DNA from: CAYXDO01 sp964463485
Lineage (GTDB): Bacteria; Myxococcota; Kuafuiibacteriia; Kuafuiibacteriales; Kuafuiibacteriaceae
Length of the DNA stretch: 64,000 nucleotides
Reading direction: 5' to 3'
Assembly (NCBI GenBank): GCA_964463485.1
Contig: CAYXDO010000011.1
Span: 1-64,000 of the forward strand
A program made the position numbers and the translations under genes. Under the pieces are notes generated by a model. That model made no database searches. It saw only the letters and a program-made list of their open reading frames with translations, and had not been told where the DNA came from. This document shows, piece after piece, positions 61,199-64,000 of the stretch (position 1 is the first letter of the stretch; each line of letters begins with the position of its first letter).

Positions 61199-62179
61199 TC
61201 AACTTCGCTTTTTCTTCACTCCCGGAATTTCCGTCTCCGTCTCTTCACTTCCAAAACCCGGCTGCTCCTCTTCGGTTTGCTCCTCGCCGTAGAGCTCCTC
61301 CGGAGAATCGAAGCCCACCGTGCCGAGCGAGCTGTCGGCGCGTACTTCCGGCGTGGCGCCGTAGTGCGGGACGCTGCCCGGCGCCCCCGGGATCGAGCCG
61401 ATCGTCGGAAACTCAGCCGATTCGGCCAGGATCGCCTTCATGGCCTGCTCCTTGGACCTCGACGATCGAACGTCCGGCCTCCTGTTCGGAGCGTCCTGAA
61501 ACAGTCGGCGGCGCGCCTCTCGGGTCACCGTCAAGTTCCCGTCTCGTATGGCTTTGGCGACCGTGGAAAGGGGCGAGGTCGTGGGGGCTTTGGCGCTGAC
61601 TGCGAAGGCCTCGAGGATGCTCGCGAACCCAAACAGGTCGTCGGCGTACCCAAGGCTCCCCGGACGGCACGTCGCGCAGATGGCGACCTCGAACACGAGC
61701 CGAACGACCTCATTGCTCGCGACGGGCTCGACCCAGACTCCAGACAACGAAATCGCTCCGTGGGATACTCCGTTCTGATGGGCCTCCTCCAGGCACTCGG
61801 CGAGCTCGGTCGCGAAGTGAATGGCCTCGGTCTCGACCACACCCTCCCTGGCCAGCTTCTCTTCGAGCGACAGAGCCAGCAGCGGAGGGCGCACGAAGTA
61901 CAGGCGCGACTCCGGCGACCCTCCCCGCCTCGGAATCTCGAGCTCCCCCGAGTCCGTCGGCGTGATCGCCGCAGAGTGCCGGAGCCTCGCTACCCTCCGC
62001 GCGACGTCGGCGATCTTGACTCGATCCTGCGACAATGGACCCGAAATCAGCTCGATCAGCACCTCGCGTTCGAACACCCCGGTCTGCACCGCTGAATACG
62101 TGGTCCCCCCGCGCCCTTGAGAGAGAAGGGATCCGACCCGATAGCGGCCGGCAATCGTTCGACCCGCGAGCTCGGACAC
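61199..62179 (-). CDS. Ser/Thr protein-kinase-like pseudokinase
   Basis: A 326-residue kinase-fold protein lacking catalysis. The Gly-rich loop is kept (LLSQGRGGTTYSAVQ, 18-32). The ATP lysine of VAIK is Glu43 (VLIEL), the HRDxKPxN catalytic loop reads HGAISLSGV (140-148, no Asp), and DFG reads FEV (163-165). No transmembrane segment is evident. The C-terminal 90 residues are acidic and end in a basic KKKRS. It starts at GTG immediately after the uvrB stop, so co-transcription with uvrB is likely. A regulatory scaffold or a phosphoacceptor for FHA proteins is inference. Confidence 0.82.
   Translation of the reverse strand: MSELAGRTIAGRYRVGSLLSQGRGGTTYSAVQTGVFEREVLIELISGPLSQDRVKIADVARRVARLRHSAAITPTDSGELEIPRRGGSPESRLYFVRPPLLALSLEEKLAREGVVETEAIHFATELAECLEEAHQNGVSHGAISLSGVWVEPVASNEVVRLVFEVAICATCRPGSLGYADDLFGFASILEAFAVSAKAPTTSPLSTVAKAIRDGNLTVTREARRRLFQDAPNRRPDVRSSRSKEQAMKAILAESAEFPTIGSIPGAPGSVPHYGATPEVRADSSLGTVGFDSPEELYGEEQTEEEQPGFGSEETETEIPGVKKKRS

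Positions 62180-64000
<1,821 letters not shown>

Overview
This GC-rich window looks like a chromosomal segment of a myxobacterium or close relative (Myxococcota, Polyangia-like). That inference rests on the density of large predicted lipoproteins (FG-GAP/VCBS-type, ASPM/Hydin-like Ig, MopE-type metal-binding, Cys-rich and carboxypeptidase-regulatory-like), an FHA-containing hybrid histidine kinase, an NtrC-class regulator and a Ser/Thr-kinase-like protein. I see no rRNA, tRNA, CRISPR array, prophage or intact insertion sequence. About 40 protein genes are supported. Most are intact; one pseudogene remnant and one probable frameshift stand out.

Layout. 1-340: non-coding, with short direct repeats. 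341-2638: malic enzyme fused to a phosphotransacetylase-like domain. 2793-10736: three minus-strand genes for exported proteins (DxGGDDxY-repeat lipoprotein, SGNH hydrolase, Ig/FG-GAP lipoprotein). 10931-11629: AlkD-like DNA glycosylase. 11643-16751: minus-strand operon of an SsnA-type aminohydrolase, two different fold-type-II PLP enzymes and a nitrilase-superfamily amidohydrolase. Divergent from it is an NhaD/CitMHS-type transporter followed by an FHA hybrid histidine kinase. 19648-24699: a MORN-like lipoprotein divergent from a two-subunit xanthine dehydrogenase. 24742-28485: MopE/FG-GAP lipoprotein. 28597-34865: CBS protein, class-II-like cytochrome c, glycogen branching enzyme, oligoendopeptidase F and an FAD oxidoreductase. 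34951-40443: spermidine-synthase-like membrane protein, an EF-hand/SxGC protein, and an NtrC-type regulator overlapping a SycD-like TPR gene. 40600-41022: mosaic pseudogene. 41083-45944: AarF/UbiB kinase, SRPBCC protein, VanZ plus NAD(P)-binding epimerase pair, creatininase-family amidohydrolase. 46017-53548: degenerate 5'-nucleotidase-like barrel protein, small HTH-like protein, Cys-rich lipoprotein, small EF-hand-like protein, frameshifted PaaK-like adenylating enzyme and an Rpn/PD-(D/E)XK-like nuclease with a KLEG tandem repeat. 53586-64000: exported carboxypeptidase-regulatory-like protein, then the NfeD - flotillin - flotillin - LMW phosphatase - lipoprotein operon, a pseudokinase, and uvrB, which runs off the right edge.

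The most interesting functional grouping is the purine-like catabolic set. XdhAB carries all three xanthine-type active-site residues. Within 13 kb lie SsnA (known from bacterial uric-acid/purine gene clusters), two PLP lyase/synthase-fold enzymes and a ureidopropionase-like nitrilase, with a transporter at the divergent promoter. I infer a variant purine-ring degradation route in which a nitrilase-type carbamoyl hydrolase and new PLP enzymes replace the YgeW/YgeY/YgeX steps. This is a hypothesis from context and motifs, not proof. Second in interest are the flotillin operon containing a tyrosine phosphatase and the catalytically dead kinase next to uvrB.
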